A stretch of 64,000 nt of DNA from Ahrensia sp. (lineage in GTDB: Bacteria > Pseudomonadota > Alphaproteobacteria > Rhizobiales > Rhizobiaceae): the NCBI GenBank assembly GCA_002706335.1, contig PAKZ01000023.1, forward strand, positions 1-64,000, given 5' to 3'. The notes under the pieces are model-generated. The model made no database searches. It had not been told where the DNA came from and worked only from the letters and a program-made list of their open reading frames with translations. Below, one piece after another: positions 28,512 through 37,278 of the stretch. The stretch's first letter is position 1, and every line of letters starts with the position of its first letter. Made by a program: the position numbers and the translations under genes.

Positions 28512-30395
28512 TCAAGCCTTTCCAAGCGTCTCTGCTTTCGCCCTGTCGAACCACCACAGCCGCTCCACGGGCCAAAAATAATCGGGCTTCGGCTCCTTGA
28601 AGCCGAACATGTCCCAATAGGCGACGCGGTGATTCGCCGAATTCCAACTTGGAATCCAGTCTCGCCTCAGACGCAAGACCCGATCTAGCACGCGCATCGC
28701 CGTGCGATGTTCTTCACGGTTCTCCGCTCGGCCGATCTCCGCGATGATCGCGTCGATCAGCGGATCGGCGGTTCCCGTCCAGTTGCGGGAGCCTTCCTCG
28801 GCGGCGGTCTTGCTGGAAAAGACATTTTCCAGGCTCGAACTGGTCGGCGTCGCCGTCCAGACGAGGTGCAGGCCGGCGATGTCGAAATCGAAGCTTGTCA
28901 GGCGCGCCTGGTACTGTGCCGGATCGACCACGCGGAGCGAGGCGTTGATGCCGAGCGAGCGCATCGTTTCCACCCATGGGCCGTAAATGCGTTCGAACAC
29001 ACTGGCATTGACCAGGATTTCGGCGTCCAGCGTCTCGCCGGCCGCATTTCTCAGCATGCCGCCGTCATTCTCCCAGCCGGCGTCGTTGAGAAGGCCTATG
29101 GCGGCGCGGAGCCGCGAGCGGTCGCGCCCGGAGCCGTCGCTTTGGGGCTGCAGATAGGCTTCGCCGTTGATCCCCTCCGGCAGATCGTGGTCCCGGGAGA
29201 GCGTCTCGATCAGCGCCGCCTCGTTCGCGTCCGGCGTGCCGGTGGCCACATAGTCCGAGCCCTCGAAAGCCGAATGGCTTTTCTCGTAGGCGCCGTAGAA
29301 GAGATTGGCGTTGGTCCATTCGAAATCGAAGCAGAGCGCGATTGCGTCCCGCACATTGCGGTCTTTGAACCGTTCCCTGCGCTGGTTCGGCGCAAGCGCT
29401 TGCATGTCGGGGCGCGCTTCGCGGGGAAACAGGTGCTTGAGAACCTTGCCCTCCTCGATGGCGGGGAAGACATATTCGGTCACCCAGGTCTTGGACGTAT
29501 ATTCCTCGCGCCAGGTGATGACGCCCTTCTTGAATGCCTCGAAACCGGCCTGCCGTTCCTGGAAGAACTCGAACCGTACGGTCTGGAACTGATCCAGCCC
29601 GCGCGCCGTGCCGATGTCCCGCGCCCAATAATCCTCGACGCGCTCATACTCGATATAGGCGCCGGGGCTGAAATCTCCGACCCTGTAGGGACCGGAGGCG
29701 AGCGGCGGTTCCAGCGTCGAAGCCGTAAACTCGCGCGTCTCGTACCAGGCCTTCGAAAGGACGGGATACGTGGCGATCGTCAGGATCGCCTGAGCCGACT
29801 GCGTGCCGTCGAAGATCAGAACCACCCTCCAGTCGTCCTCGGCAACGACCTTTTCGACAACGCTGAGCGGCAGCTGCAGCTCGGGATGGCCTTCTTCTTT
29901 CAGCGTCCGGTAGGTAAACGCGACGTCATGCGCAGTGATCGGAGTCCCGTCATGCCAGCGCGCCTCCCGCTTCAGGGTGAATGTATAGCGGTTGCGGTCT
30001 TCCGAGATCGTCACGCTGTCGGCGAGATGGCAGTAGATCGCGTCCGGCTCGTCCCAGGCGTCCACCATCAGCGAATCGAAACACGTCTCCATGCGCGGCG
30101 GAGCATCCCCGCGGCGCACGAAACTGTTCATCGTGTTGAAGGTCTGTACGTTCTGATTGTAGAACCAGTAGCCCGGCTGGAAATTGAATGTTCCGCCCGT
30201 CGGCGCGTCCGGCGAGGCGTAGTCGAACTGCTCGAAACCGGGCGGATATTTCAGATCGCCAAAAGCAGAAAGCCCGTGCAGCGCCACGCCGCTCGGATTG
30301 TCCGCCCGGCCGAGCGGCGGAAAGGCGGCGCTCGCCGCGATGCCGCCGGCAAGCGCCAGGAAGCGCCTGCGGTTTACCGGGAAACCGAGGCTCAT
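28512..30395 (-). CDS. yejA: Extracellular solute-binding protein, YejA-like, Tat-exported
   Basis: A 627-residue family 5 solute-binding protein, the peptide receptor of the importer. The N-terminus NRRRFLALAGGIAASAAF carries a twin-arginine signal, so folded export via Tat is predicted. The binding-protein core includes the KREARWHDGTPITAHDV motif. The track start (30563) is an extension; ATG 30395 overlaps the stop of the upstream yejA copy (ATGA). This is the second of two tandem binding proteins that share the same layout yet differ in sequence and export signal, suggesting different peptide specificities or redox/folding needs. Confidence 0.88.
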   Translation of the reverse strand: MSLGFPVNRRRFLALAGGIAASAAFPPLGRADNPSGVALHGLSAFGDLKYPPGFEQFDYASPDAPTGGTFNFQPGYWFYNQNVQTFNTMNSFVRRGDAPPRMETCFDSLMVDAWDEPDAIYCHLADSVTISEDRNRYTFTLKREARWHDGTPITAHDVAFTYRTLKEEGHPELQLPLSVVEKVVAEDDWRVVLIFDGTQSAQAILTIATYPVLSKAWYETREFTASTLEPPLASGPYRVGDFSPGAYIEYERVEDYWARDIGTARGLDQFQTVRFEFFQERQAGFEAFKKGVITWREEYTSKTWVTEYVFPAIEEGKVLKHLFPREARPDMQALAPNQRRERFKDRNVRDAIALCFDFEWTNANLFYGAYEKSHSAFEGSDYVATGTPDANEAALIETLSRDHDLPEGINGEAYLQPQSDGSGRDRSRLRAAIGLLNDAGWENDGGMLRNAAGETLDAEILVNASVFERIYGPWVETMRSLGINASLRVVDPAQYQARLTSFDFDIAGLHLVWTATPTSSSLENVFSSKTAAEEGSRNWTGTADPLIDAIIAEIGRAENREEHRTAMRVLDRVLRLRRDWIPSWNSANHRVAYWDMFGFKEPKPDYFWPVERLWWFDRAKAETLGKA

Positions 30396-32266
30396 TGGGC
30401 GCTTCCGCCGGCGGCCAGCGCGACTTCCTTCTCCGGGATGATCCACCAGGAATCGATGTCGGCGCCGACATATTCGGGCTGCTTTTCCGGAATGCCGAAC
30501 TTGTCCCACCAGGCCAGCCAGACCTCGGGCGTGTACCACTGCGGAATATAGTAATAGCCCCACAGCAGCACCCGATCGAGGGCATGGGTCGCCGCTACCA
30601 GATCCTCGCGGTCCTTGGCGAAGATCACCTTGTCGACCAGCGCGTCGACGACGGGATCCTGAATGCCGGACAAGTTGCGCGAGTCCGGCTGGTCGGCGGC
30701 CGAGGAGCTCCAGAAGTCGCGCTGCTCGTTGCCGGGCGAAAGCGACTGCGCGAGAACCGCAGTTGTCATGTCGAAATCGAAATTCTGCATCCGGTTGACC
30801 TCCTGCGCCTGGTCGACGATGCGGATCGAGGCGTCGATGCCGAAGCGGCGCATGTCCTCGACGAACTGGCCCGCGATGATCTCGTCGGTCGGGCTGGAGC
30901 CGAGATACTCGATGGTGAACTGTTCGCCGGTCTTGTCGTTGACAAGCTTGCCGTCGCGGCTCACCCAGCCGGCCTGCTTGAAAAGATCGAACGCCTTGCG
31001 TTGGTTGGCCCGCTGGGCCCCGCGTTCGCTGTAGTCCGGCAGGCTGAAGGGCTCGGTGAAAAGCTCCGGCGGGAGCTGGTCGCGGAATTCCTCGAGGATT
31101 TCCAGTTCGCGCCCTTCCGGCACGCCGCTGGAGGCCAGTTCATCCCCGACGAAATAGCTGTCGGTGCGGGTTCTGAGGCCGTAGAGGCGGGTTCGGTTCA
31201 CCGTCGCGAAATCGAACAGATAAGTGAGCGCCTCGCGCACCCTGCGGTCCTTGAACTTGTCGCGGCGCATGTTCATCGCGAAACCCTGCATCGGTTCGGG
31301 GGACTTGGTGTGAAACACCTTCTTGACCACCTTGCCTTCCTCGAAAGCCGGGAAGTCGTAACCCTGCGCCCAATTCTGCGAGCGGTATTCCGGCCTTATG
31401 TCCTCAAGGCCGCCTTTCTTGAACGCTTCCCATTCGGCATTGGAGTCGCGGAAATAGACATAGCGCCGTATGTCGAAATTCTTGCGCCCCACATTCACCG
31501 GCAGATCCTTCGCCCAATAGTCGTCGACGCGTTCCCAGACAATCTCCGATCCCGGCACGAAGCTTTTGATCTTGTAGGCGCCGGAGCCGAGCGGCGGTTC
31601 CAGCGTCGGCGCGGTCACGTCGCGCTTCTTGCCGTCCGGGCCGGTGCCCTCCCACCAGTGCTTCGGCAGCACAGCGAGGTCGCCCATGATATGCGGCAGC
31701 TCCCGGTTGCCTGTCTGGTCGAAGTTGAACTTCACCTCGTGGTCGTTCACCGCCACTGCCTCGGTGACGTTCTCGTAGTAGCGATTGTAGAGCTGGCTGT
31801 TTTCCTTCAGCACATTGAAGGACCAGACGACGTCCTCCGCGGTGATGGGTTCGCCGTCATGCCAGCGCGCCTTCGGATTGATCCGGTAGGTCGCGGAGGA
31901 ATAATCGTCCGGATTGGAATAGGCTTCGGCGATCAGCGCGTGGCTCGTCGAAGGCTCGTCTATCGCCTGTTGCATCAGCGTGTCGTAGAGCAAACCTCCG
32001 CCGAATCCCCGCACCGCGAAGCCGGCCGCGGCGGAGCCGCGAATGACATAGGGGTTGAAACTGTCGAAGGTCCCGGTGGTCGTCGAGTTCAGCGTTCCGC
32101 CCTTGGGGGCGTCGGGATTGACGTAATCGTAGCGCTCGAAATCGTCGCCATATTTGCTCTCGCCGATCAGCGAGGCGGTCGAGTGCCATTCCGGTTCCTG
32201 CGCCGTCGCCGGCTGAATGGTCAGGACCGCAAAGCCGATGAGCGAAAGAAATGTCGGGAAACGCAC
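30392..32266 (-). CDS. yejA: Extracellular solute-binding protein, YejA-like, Sec-exported
   Basis: A 624-residue family 5 peptide-binding protein with an ordinary Sec signal peptide (FLSLIGFAVLTIQPATAQ). The motif KARWHDGEPITAEDV and the later conserved segments match its downstream paralogue. It is the first gene of the yej operon: yejA1-yejA2-yejB-yejE-exchanger-yejF. The gap to the cytochrome c gene upstream holds that gene's terminator, so the yej promoter must lie within the roughly 60 bases between terminator and ATG, or nearby. Confidence 0.88.
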   Translation of the reverse strand: MRFPTFLSLIGFAVLTIQPATAQEPEWHSTASLIGESKYGDDFERYDYVNPDAPKGGTLNSTTTGTFDSFNPYVIRGSAAAGFAVRGFGGGLLYDTLMQQAIDEPSTSHALIAEAYSNPDDYSSATYRINPKARWHDGEPITAEDVVWSFNVLKENSQLYNRYYENVTEAVAVNDHEVKFNFDQTGNRELPHIMGDLAVLPKHWWEGTGPDGKKRDVTAPTLEPPLGSGAYKIKSFVPGSEIVWERVDDYWAKDLPVNVGRKNFDIRRYVYFRDSNAEWEAFKKGGLEDIRPEYRSQNWAQGYDFPAFEEGKVVKKVFHTKSPEPMQGFAMNMRRDKFKDRRVREALTYLFDFATVNRTRLYGLRTRTDSYFVGDELASSGVPEGRELEILEEFRDQLPPELFTEPFSLPDYSERGAQRANQRKAFDLFKQAGWVSRDGKLVNDKTGEQFTIEYLGSSPTDEIIAGQFVEDMRRFGIDASIRIVDQAQEVNRMQNFDFDMTTAVLAQSLSPGNEQRDFWSSSAADQPDSRNLSGIQDPVVDALVDKVIFAKDREDLVAATHALDRVLLWGYYYIPQWYTPEVWLAWWDKFGIPEKQPEYVGADIDSWWIIPEKEVALAAGGSAQ

Positions 32267-32329
32267 GCAAGCCTCCTGTCTTCATTGCCTTACGGTAAAG
32301 CTTAGAGAGGAATGCGGGAAAACAAAGAC

Positions 32330-32354
32330 AAAAAGCCGGGCAATGCCCGGCTTT
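32330..32354 (-). terminator. Intrinsic terminator of the cytochrome c gene
   Basis: AAAGCCGGGC and GCCCGGCTTT form a perfect 10-bp stem with a 3-nt loop. On the minus strand it is followed by five T residues, ending the cytochrome c transcript and insulating it from the yej operon downstream. Confidence 0.85.
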
Positions 32355-32384
32355 CTGGATTTTCGTCGAATGACGCGCTTTGCG

Positions 32385-33164
32385 TCAGTTCTGCGTCGCG
32401 CCTTCGGTGGCCGGCGCGGTCTCTTCCGCCGGCGCAGCTTCCTCGGTGGCGGCGGGTGCCTCTTCGGCTGCCGGCTGCTCTTCCGTTGTGGCGGCGTCGG
32501 TTGCCGCCGGGGTTTCCTCGGCAGGCTGGTCCATCGCTGCCGGTTCGGCGGCAGGTGTTTCGGTCGCGGTCGCGTCTTCAGCCGCAGGGGCGGCCTCCTC
32601 CGCAGGCGCCTCGGCGCTCGGCAGCGGTTCCGGCGTGTCGGCCATCGTGCGCAGATAGGCAACGAGGTTGGCGCGGTCTTCAACCTTCTTCAGACCGGCA
32701 AAGCCCATGGCGGTGCCCGGAACGAGATCCTTCGGCTTGTGGGTGAAGGCGTTCAGGTGCTCATAGTCCCATACGGTCCCGCCTTCGGCGAAGGCTATCA
32801 GGGCGGAGGAATATTTGAAGCCCTCATGCGAGGCGACCGGACGGTTCACGACGCCCCAGAGATTCGGGCCGACCTTGTTGGCACCGCCCTTGTCGTCCGT
32901 ATGGCACGCCTGGCACTTCTTGAAGACATTCTCGCCGGCTGCAATGTCGGCATCAGCCAGAAGCGGCCCGATGGGCTCGAGCGTCGGCTCGGCGTCGGCG
33001 GTCGCTTCACCGCCGCCGCTGCTTTCTTCGACGGTGATCGCGAAACCGGCCTGTTCGGGATCTTCTTCGTGGAAGATCGCTTCCCCGAGAATTCCGACCG
33101 ACATCATGACGAAAACCGTGCCGAGGAAGGCGCCAGCATACATGTTAAAGTTCGATGAGCTCAT
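32385..33164 (-). CDS. Membrane-anchored cytochrome c (CycM-like)
   Basis: A 259-residue class I cytochrome c with an uncleaved N-terminal anchor (about residues 8-30), a haem-binding CQACH at 84-88 and a likely axial Met153 in GTAMGF. It resembles CycM-type cytochromes that pass electrons to the aa3 oxidase. The haem domain ends near residue 177 and is followed by an about 80-residue tail of almost only Ala, Glu, Thr and Pro, not needed for the fold and probably disordered in the periplasm. It is divergent from kdsB, as often seen in Rhizobiales, and has its own terminator. Confidence 0.87.
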   Translation of the reverse strand: MSSSNFNMYAGAFLGTVFVMMSVGILGEAIFHEEDPEQAGFAITVEESSGGGEATADAEPTLEPIGPLLADADIAAGENVFKKCQACHTDDKGGANKVGPNLWGVVNRPVASHEGFKYSSALIAFAEGGTVWDYEHLNAFTHKPKDLVPGTAMGFAGLKKVEDRANLVAYLRTMADTPEPLPSAEAPAEEAAPAAEDATATETPAAEPAAMDQPAEETPAATDAATTEEQPAAEEAPAATEEAAPAEETAPATEGATQN

Positions 33165-33316
33165 CGCTTAGCTAATTCCCGATATCATGCAGGGTCGCGC
33201 AGAACAGGGCTCTGGGCGAATTCGCGCGGAAACTAGGTCTTTTGCTCTGACGATGCAACACATATAAGGGCGCTCGATTTGAGACTTTTTGACACCCATC
33301 GGCAAATTCCGCTTTC

Positions 33317-34042
33317 ATGCGCCCTCTCATCCTGATTCCCGCCCGCATGGCCTCGACGCGGCTTCCCGGAAAGCCTTTGGCCGATATCGCCGGCAAGCCG
33401 ATGATCGTCCATGTGGCGGAACGCGCGCGCGAGGCCGATTGCGGCGCGGTCGCGGTCGCCACCGACGATTCGGATGTCGCGGAAGCGGTTCGCGTCGCCG
33501 GTTTTACCGCCGTGATGACCCGCGCCGATCACCCTTCCGGCTCCGACCGTATCTTCGAGGCGCTCGGCGCGCTCGATCCCGACGGCCGCCACAACGTAGT
33601 CGTCAATGTGCAGGGTGATCTCCCGACGATCGACCCGGCCGACATTCGCGCCGCGCTTTCGCCATTGGCCGATCCGGCCTGCGACATCTCGACGCTTGGC
33701 GTCGAAATCACGGTCGAGGAGGAAAAGACCAATCCGAACGTGGTCAAGATCGTCGGTTCGCCGCACGGCCCGTCGATCCTGCGCGCGCTCTATTTCACCC
33801 GCGCCACCGCGCCATGGGGGGAAGGGCCTCTCTACCACCATGTCGGCCTCTATGCCTGGCGCCGCGCCGCGCTCGCCCGCTTCGTCGCCCTGCCGCCCTC
33901 CGTGCTGGAAAAACGCGAGCGCCTTGAACAATTGCGCGCGCTTGAGGCCGGGATGGAGATCCACGCCGCCATCATTGACTCCGAACCGCTCGGCGTGGAT
34001 ACGCAGCCCGATCTTGAGCGTGCCCGCGCGCTCCTGGGTTAG
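33317..34042 (+). CDS. kdsB: 3-deoxy-manno-octulosonate cytidylyltransferase
   Basis: A 241-residue cytoplasmic enzyme that activates Kdo with CTP to give CMP-Kdo for the inner core of lipopolysaccharide. The N-terminal nucleotide-binding motif [15 protein letters not shown] and the later [12 protein letters not shown] and [10 protein letters not shown] are diagnostic. The length is normal. No clear Shine-Dalgarno is visible before ATG 33317. pheA follows after 14 nt, a frequent pairing in this order of bacteria. Confidence 0.93.
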   Translation: MRPLILIPARMASTRLPGKPLADIAGKPMIVHVAERAREADCGAVAVATDDSDVAEAVRVAGFTAVMTRADHPSGSDRIFEALGALDPDGRHNVVVNVQGDLPTIDPADIRAALSPLADPACDISTLGVEITVEEEKTNPNVVKIVGSPHGPSILRALYFTRATAPWGEGPLYHHVGLYAWRRAALARFVALPPSVLEKRERLEQLRALEAGMEIHAAIIDSEPLGVDTQPDLERARALLG

Positions 34043-34056
34043 CGAAAGATACCGAC

Positions 34057-34911
34057 ATGACAAACTCCTCGAACCTTATCGCCTTCCAGGGCGAACCCGG
34101 CGCCAATTCCGACACGGCCTGCCGCGACATGTTCCCCGAGATGGAGCCGCTGCCCTGCCCGACCTTCGAGGATGCCTTCAACGCGGTCGAAAGCGGCAAG
34201 GCGCGCCTTGCCATGATCCCGATCGAGAACACGATCGCCGGACGCGTCGCCGACATCCACTATCTGCTCCCCGATTCGCGTCTGCACATCATCGGCGAGT
34301 ATTTCCTGCCGATCCATTTCCAGCTCATGGTGCTGCCGGGAACGGACATGAAGGACATCAAGTCCGTCCACAGCCATATCCATGCGCTCGGCCAGTGCCG
34401 AAAGGTGATCCGCAAGCACCGCTGGAAGGCGATGGTCGCGGGCGATACGGCGGGCGCCGCGAAGCTCGTCGCTGAAACCGGCGACAAGACGATGGCCGCC
34501 CTGGCGCCGGAACTGGCAGCCGGCATGTACGGGCTCGATATCGTCGCCCGCGATGTCGAGGATCAGGAGAACAATGTCACCCGCTTCGTCGTCCTGTCGA
34601 AGAACAAGCAGCTCACCACCCGCGACACGGCGGCCGAGAAGATCATGACCACCTTCGTCTTCCGCGTGCGCAACATTCCGGCCGCGCTCTACAAGGCGAT
34701 GGGCGGCTTCGCGACCAATTCGGTCAACATGACCAAGCTGGAAAGCTACCAGCTCGGCGGCAAGTTCGTCGCCACGCAGTTCTATGCGGATATCGAGGGC
34801 CATCCGGACGACGCGAATGTCCGGCTCGCTTTCGAGGAGTTGAAATTCTTCTCCGAGGATATTCGCATCCTCGGCGTCTACAAGGCGGCGGAAGCCCGCG
34901 AGGGCAACTGA
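34057..34911 (+). CDS. pheA: Prephenate dehydratase
   Basis: A 284-residue monofunctional enzyme converting prephenate to phenylpyruvate in phenylalanine synthesis. The catalytic domain runs from FQGEPGANSDTACRDMF to the TRFVVLS motif (about residue 185) and is followed by a C-terminal ACT regulatory domain for phenylalanine feedback. The usual ESRP motif of the ACT domain is replaced here by ESYQ. There is no chorismate mutase domain, as in most alphaproteobacteria. It is co-directional with kdsB and ends convergently with the FAH gene. Confidence 0.93.
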   Translation: MTNSSNLIAFQGEPGANSDTACRDMFPEMEPLPCPTFEDAFNAVESGKARLAMIPIENTIAGRVADIHYLLPDSRLHIIGEYFLPIHFQLMVLPGTDMKDIKSVHSHIHALGQCRKVIRKHRWKAMVAGDTAGAAKLVAETGDKTMAALAPELAAGMYGLDIVARDVEDQENNVTRFVVLSKNKQLTTRDTAAEKIMTTFVFRVRNIPAALYKAMGGFATNSVNMTKLESYQLGGKFVATQFYADIEGHPDDANVRLAFEELKFFSEDIRILGVYKAAEAREGN

Positions 34912-34915
34912 CGGA

Positions 34916-34934
34916 GCAGGGCGGTCAGCCCTGC
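34916..34934. terminator. Hairpin between convergent pheA and FAH genes
   Basis: GCAGGGC and GCCCTGC form a perfect 7-bp stem with a 5-nt loop, overlapping the last codons of the FAH gene. There is no U-tract on either strand, so a bidirectional terminator function is tentative. Confidence 0.35.
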
Positions 34935-35770
34935 ACCACTGTCTGCTTCTGCGCGCCGAGACCGGCGATGCCGAGTTCCATGACGTCGCCTTCCTTCAGA
35001 TAGACCGGCTCCGGCTTGATCCCCATCCCGACGCCCGGCGGCGTGCCGGTCGAGATCACGTCGCCCGGGTGCAGCGTCATCAGCTGCGACAGGTGCTCGA
35101 TGATCGCCGCGACGTCGAAGATCATCTTCGCGGTCGTGCCGGTCTGGCGGCGCGTCCCGTTGACGTCGAGCCATAAATCCAGCGCCTGCGGGTTCGGCAC
35201 CTCGTCGCGCGTCACCATCCACGGACCGACCGGACCGAACGTGTCGCAGGACTTGCCCTTGGTCCACTGGCCGGTCAACTGCGTCTGGAAATGGCGCTCC
35301 GACACGTCGTTGACGACGCAATAGCCGGCGACGTGGCTGAGCGCGTCAGCCTTCTCGACATATTTCGCCCTTGTCCCGATAACGACGCCGAGTTCGACTT
35401 CCCAGTCCGTCTTGGTCGAGCCGCGCGGGATTTCCACGTCGTCATTCGGACCGACGATCGCCGAATTCGCCTTCATGAACAGGATTGGATGATCCGGGAT
35501 CGGCAGGCCGGATTCGGCTGCATGGTCGGAATAGTTGAGCCCGATGCACAACAGCTTGCCGATACTCCCGACACAGGGGCCGAGCCGCGTCGCCGGATCG
35601 ACCTCCGGCAGCGTAGCCGGATCGATCGCCGCGATCCGCGCCAGCGCCTCGTCGCCAAGCACGTCGCCGGTGATATCGCCGACATGGCCTGTCAGGTCGC
35701 GAATCACGCCCTTGTCGTCGAGAAGACCCGGCTTTTCCTGTCCGGCCGGCCCGAAGCGTAGAAGTTTCAT
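34925..35770 (-). CDS. Fumarylacetoacetate hydrolase family protein
   Basis: A 281-residue FAH-superfamily enzyme, with a short N-terminal domain (MKLLRFGPAGQEKPGLLDD) and the conserved core. The metal-binding acidic residues are visible in DWEVELGVVIG, and GDVISTGTPPGVG is a family hallmark. Members cleave or hydrolyse 2-oxo acids such as ureidoglycolate, fumarylpyruvate or 2,4-diketo-3-deoxysugar acids. The family signature alone does not decide which. Sugar-acid degradation is possible given the IlvD/Edd dehydratase elsewhere in the window, but they are 12 kb apart. Confidence 0.85.
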   Translation of the reverse strand: MKLLRFGPAGQEKPGLLDDKGVIRDLTGHVGDITGDVLGDEALARIAAIDPATLPEVDPATRLGPCVGSIGKLLCIGLNYSDHAAESGLPIPDHPILFMKANSAIVGPNDDVEIPRGSTKTDWEVELGVVIGTRAKYVEKADALSHVAGYCVVNDVSERHFQTQLTGQWTKGKSCDTFGPVGPWMVTRDEVPNPQALDLWLDVNGTRRQTGTTAKMIFDVAAIIEHLSQLMTLHPGDVISTGTPPGVGMGIKPEPVYLKEGDVMELGIAGLGAQKQTVVQG

Positions 35771-35902
35771 CGGTTATTTCCTGGTTCGTTCGTCTGGCGG
35801 CGGACCGTAATCGCAATGTGGCGTGAAACCAAGCCCGCCGGCGGCGATTGACAAATGCCGCCTCAGGGTCTCTTTCGCGCTGGCGCGCCAGAGGAGGACA
35901 GG

Positions 35903-36790
35903 ATGCAAACCGGCAAGACAATCGCGTTTTACGGCGTTGGCCTGATGGGTGTCCCGATGATCGCGCGGCTCGCTGCCGCAGGCCATCGTGTGCGCGCCTG
36001 GAACCGCACCTTTGAAAAGGCGAAGGCGATCGAAGGCGGCAATGTCATCGCCGTGGAGCACGCACGCGATGCTGCCGAAGGTGCCGACATCGCGATCTCG
36101 ATCCTGACAGACGGCCCGGCGGTTCTCGCGCTTGTCGAGGAGAATAACCTTGCCGCCGCGTTGCCCGAAGGCGCTGCTTTCGTCGACATGAGTTCGGCGA
36201 AACCGGAGGAGGCGACCCGTCTCGCCTCGATCCTCGCCGAAGGCGGCGTCGGCTTCTGCGACGCGCCCGTCTCCGGCGGCCCGCCCGGCGCGGAAGCCGG
36301 AACGCTCGCCATAATGGCCGGCTGCGAGGAAGCGGCGTTCGAACAGGTCGCCCCGGTCCTGTCGGCGATGGGCCGTCCGGTTCGCCTCGGCCCCGTCGGC
36401 ACGGGACAGCTTGCCAAGCTCGCCAACCAGTTGATCGTGGGTGCGGCGATCGGCGCCGTCGCCGAGGCCATTCTGCTGGTCAAGGAGGGTGGTGGCGACA
36501 CCGAAGCCTTCCGAGACGCGCTGACCGGCGGCTATGCCGATTCCAAGGTGCTGCAGATGCATGGCGCGCGCATGGCGGCCGGCGATTTCGAACCGCGCGG
36601 ACGCGCCGCGCTTCACAGGAAGGACCTGGGCAATATCCTGGCCGAGGCGGACAAGCTCGGTCTTGACCTTCCGATGTCGAAAATGCTGGGCGAGCGCTTC
36701 ACGCGCCTGTGCACCGAGCTCGGCGGCGCCGATCTCGACCATTGCGCGCTCTATCTTGAATTGCTGGACCTGAACGGCGTCAGCCGATGA
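35903..36790 (+). CDS. NAD(P)-dependent beta-hydroxyacid dehydrogenase
   Basis: A 295-residue member of the 3-hydroxyisobutyrate / tartronate semialdehyde reductase family. The Rossmann motif GVGLMGVPMIARL opens the protein, the substrate motif DAPVSGGPPGAEAG is near residue 120 and the catalytic lysine region GQLAKLANQ near residue 173. ATG 35903 is preceded by GAGGAGG; the track start at 35855 is an unnecessary extension. Its last bases overlap the end of the convergent DUF3307 gene by 11 nt. The substrate is unknown. Confidence 0.86.
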   Translation: MQTGKTIAFYGVGLMGVPMIARLAAAGHRVRAWNRTFEKAKAIEGGNVIAVEHARDAAEGADIAISILTDGPAVLALVEENNLAAALPEGAAFVDMSSAKPEEATRLASILAEGGVGFCDAPVSGGPPGAEAGTLAIMAGCEEAAFEQVAPVLSAMGRPVRLGPVGTGQLAKLANQLIVGAAIGAVAEAILLVKEGGGDTEAFRDALTGGYADSKVLQMHGARMAAGDFEPRGRAALHRKDLGNILAEADKLGLDLPMSKMLGERFTRLCTELGGADLDHCALYLELLDLNGVSR

Positions 36791-37160
36791 CGGCGCCGAG
36801 CGTTGCCCAGGCGATCGCCACATAGGTCATCTGGTGGGCCAACTGGTCGATCCCGTGGAGTTGCCAGTAGCGCGCCGGATTGCGGTCCACGTCCGAAATT
36901 TTCGTGTAGCGATCCTTGGCGAAGTCGATCGCGAAATGCACGACGAATTCGGCGGCCATGACGGCGAATATCATGGCGGCGCCGATGCCGCAGGCAAGAA
37001 GCACGATGCCGCTGCCCGCCGCATGGACGGCCGCATGCGCATAGCCGCCCGGCGCGTCCAGCCTTCCCTTTGCCGATAACATCCAGTGTGGCTGCATGAC
37101 GAAATCCGCCAGGTAGTGTTTGACCAGCAGACCGGAGAGCATCAGGAAAATAATTGGCAT
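36780..37160 (-). CDS. DUF3307 membrane protein
   Basis: A 126-residue polytopic membrane protein matching the DUF3307 pattern: an N-terminal LLVKHYLADFVMQPHWM, conserved histidines and HFAIDFAKDRYT. The function of the family is unknown, although conserved His and Asp residues near the membrane hint at a metal site or enzymatic activity. It lies between the convergent dehydrogenase and the aglR gene. Confidence 0.78.
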   Translation of the reverse strand: MPIIFLMLSGLLVKHYLADFVMQPHWMLSAKGRLDAPGGYAHAAVHAAGSGIVLLACGIGAAMIFAVMAAEFVVHFAIDFAKDRYTKISDVDRNPARYWQLHGIDQLAHQMTYVAIAWATLGAVIG

Positions 37161-37278
37161 GCGAACTTGAACGACCCCTTCCAGCGGCGATTATGCATTT
37201 CGCCACGGGCAAATCCTTTCATAATCGCAGTCGCTGTCTGTGCGCAATCGCACAGACTTGAACTTTGGCGAGAGATTG

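Noticed and set aside
28707-32305. 614-aa and 705-aa plus-strand ORFs opposite the yejA genes
   Set aside because: They are antisense shadows of two well-supported binding-protein genes.
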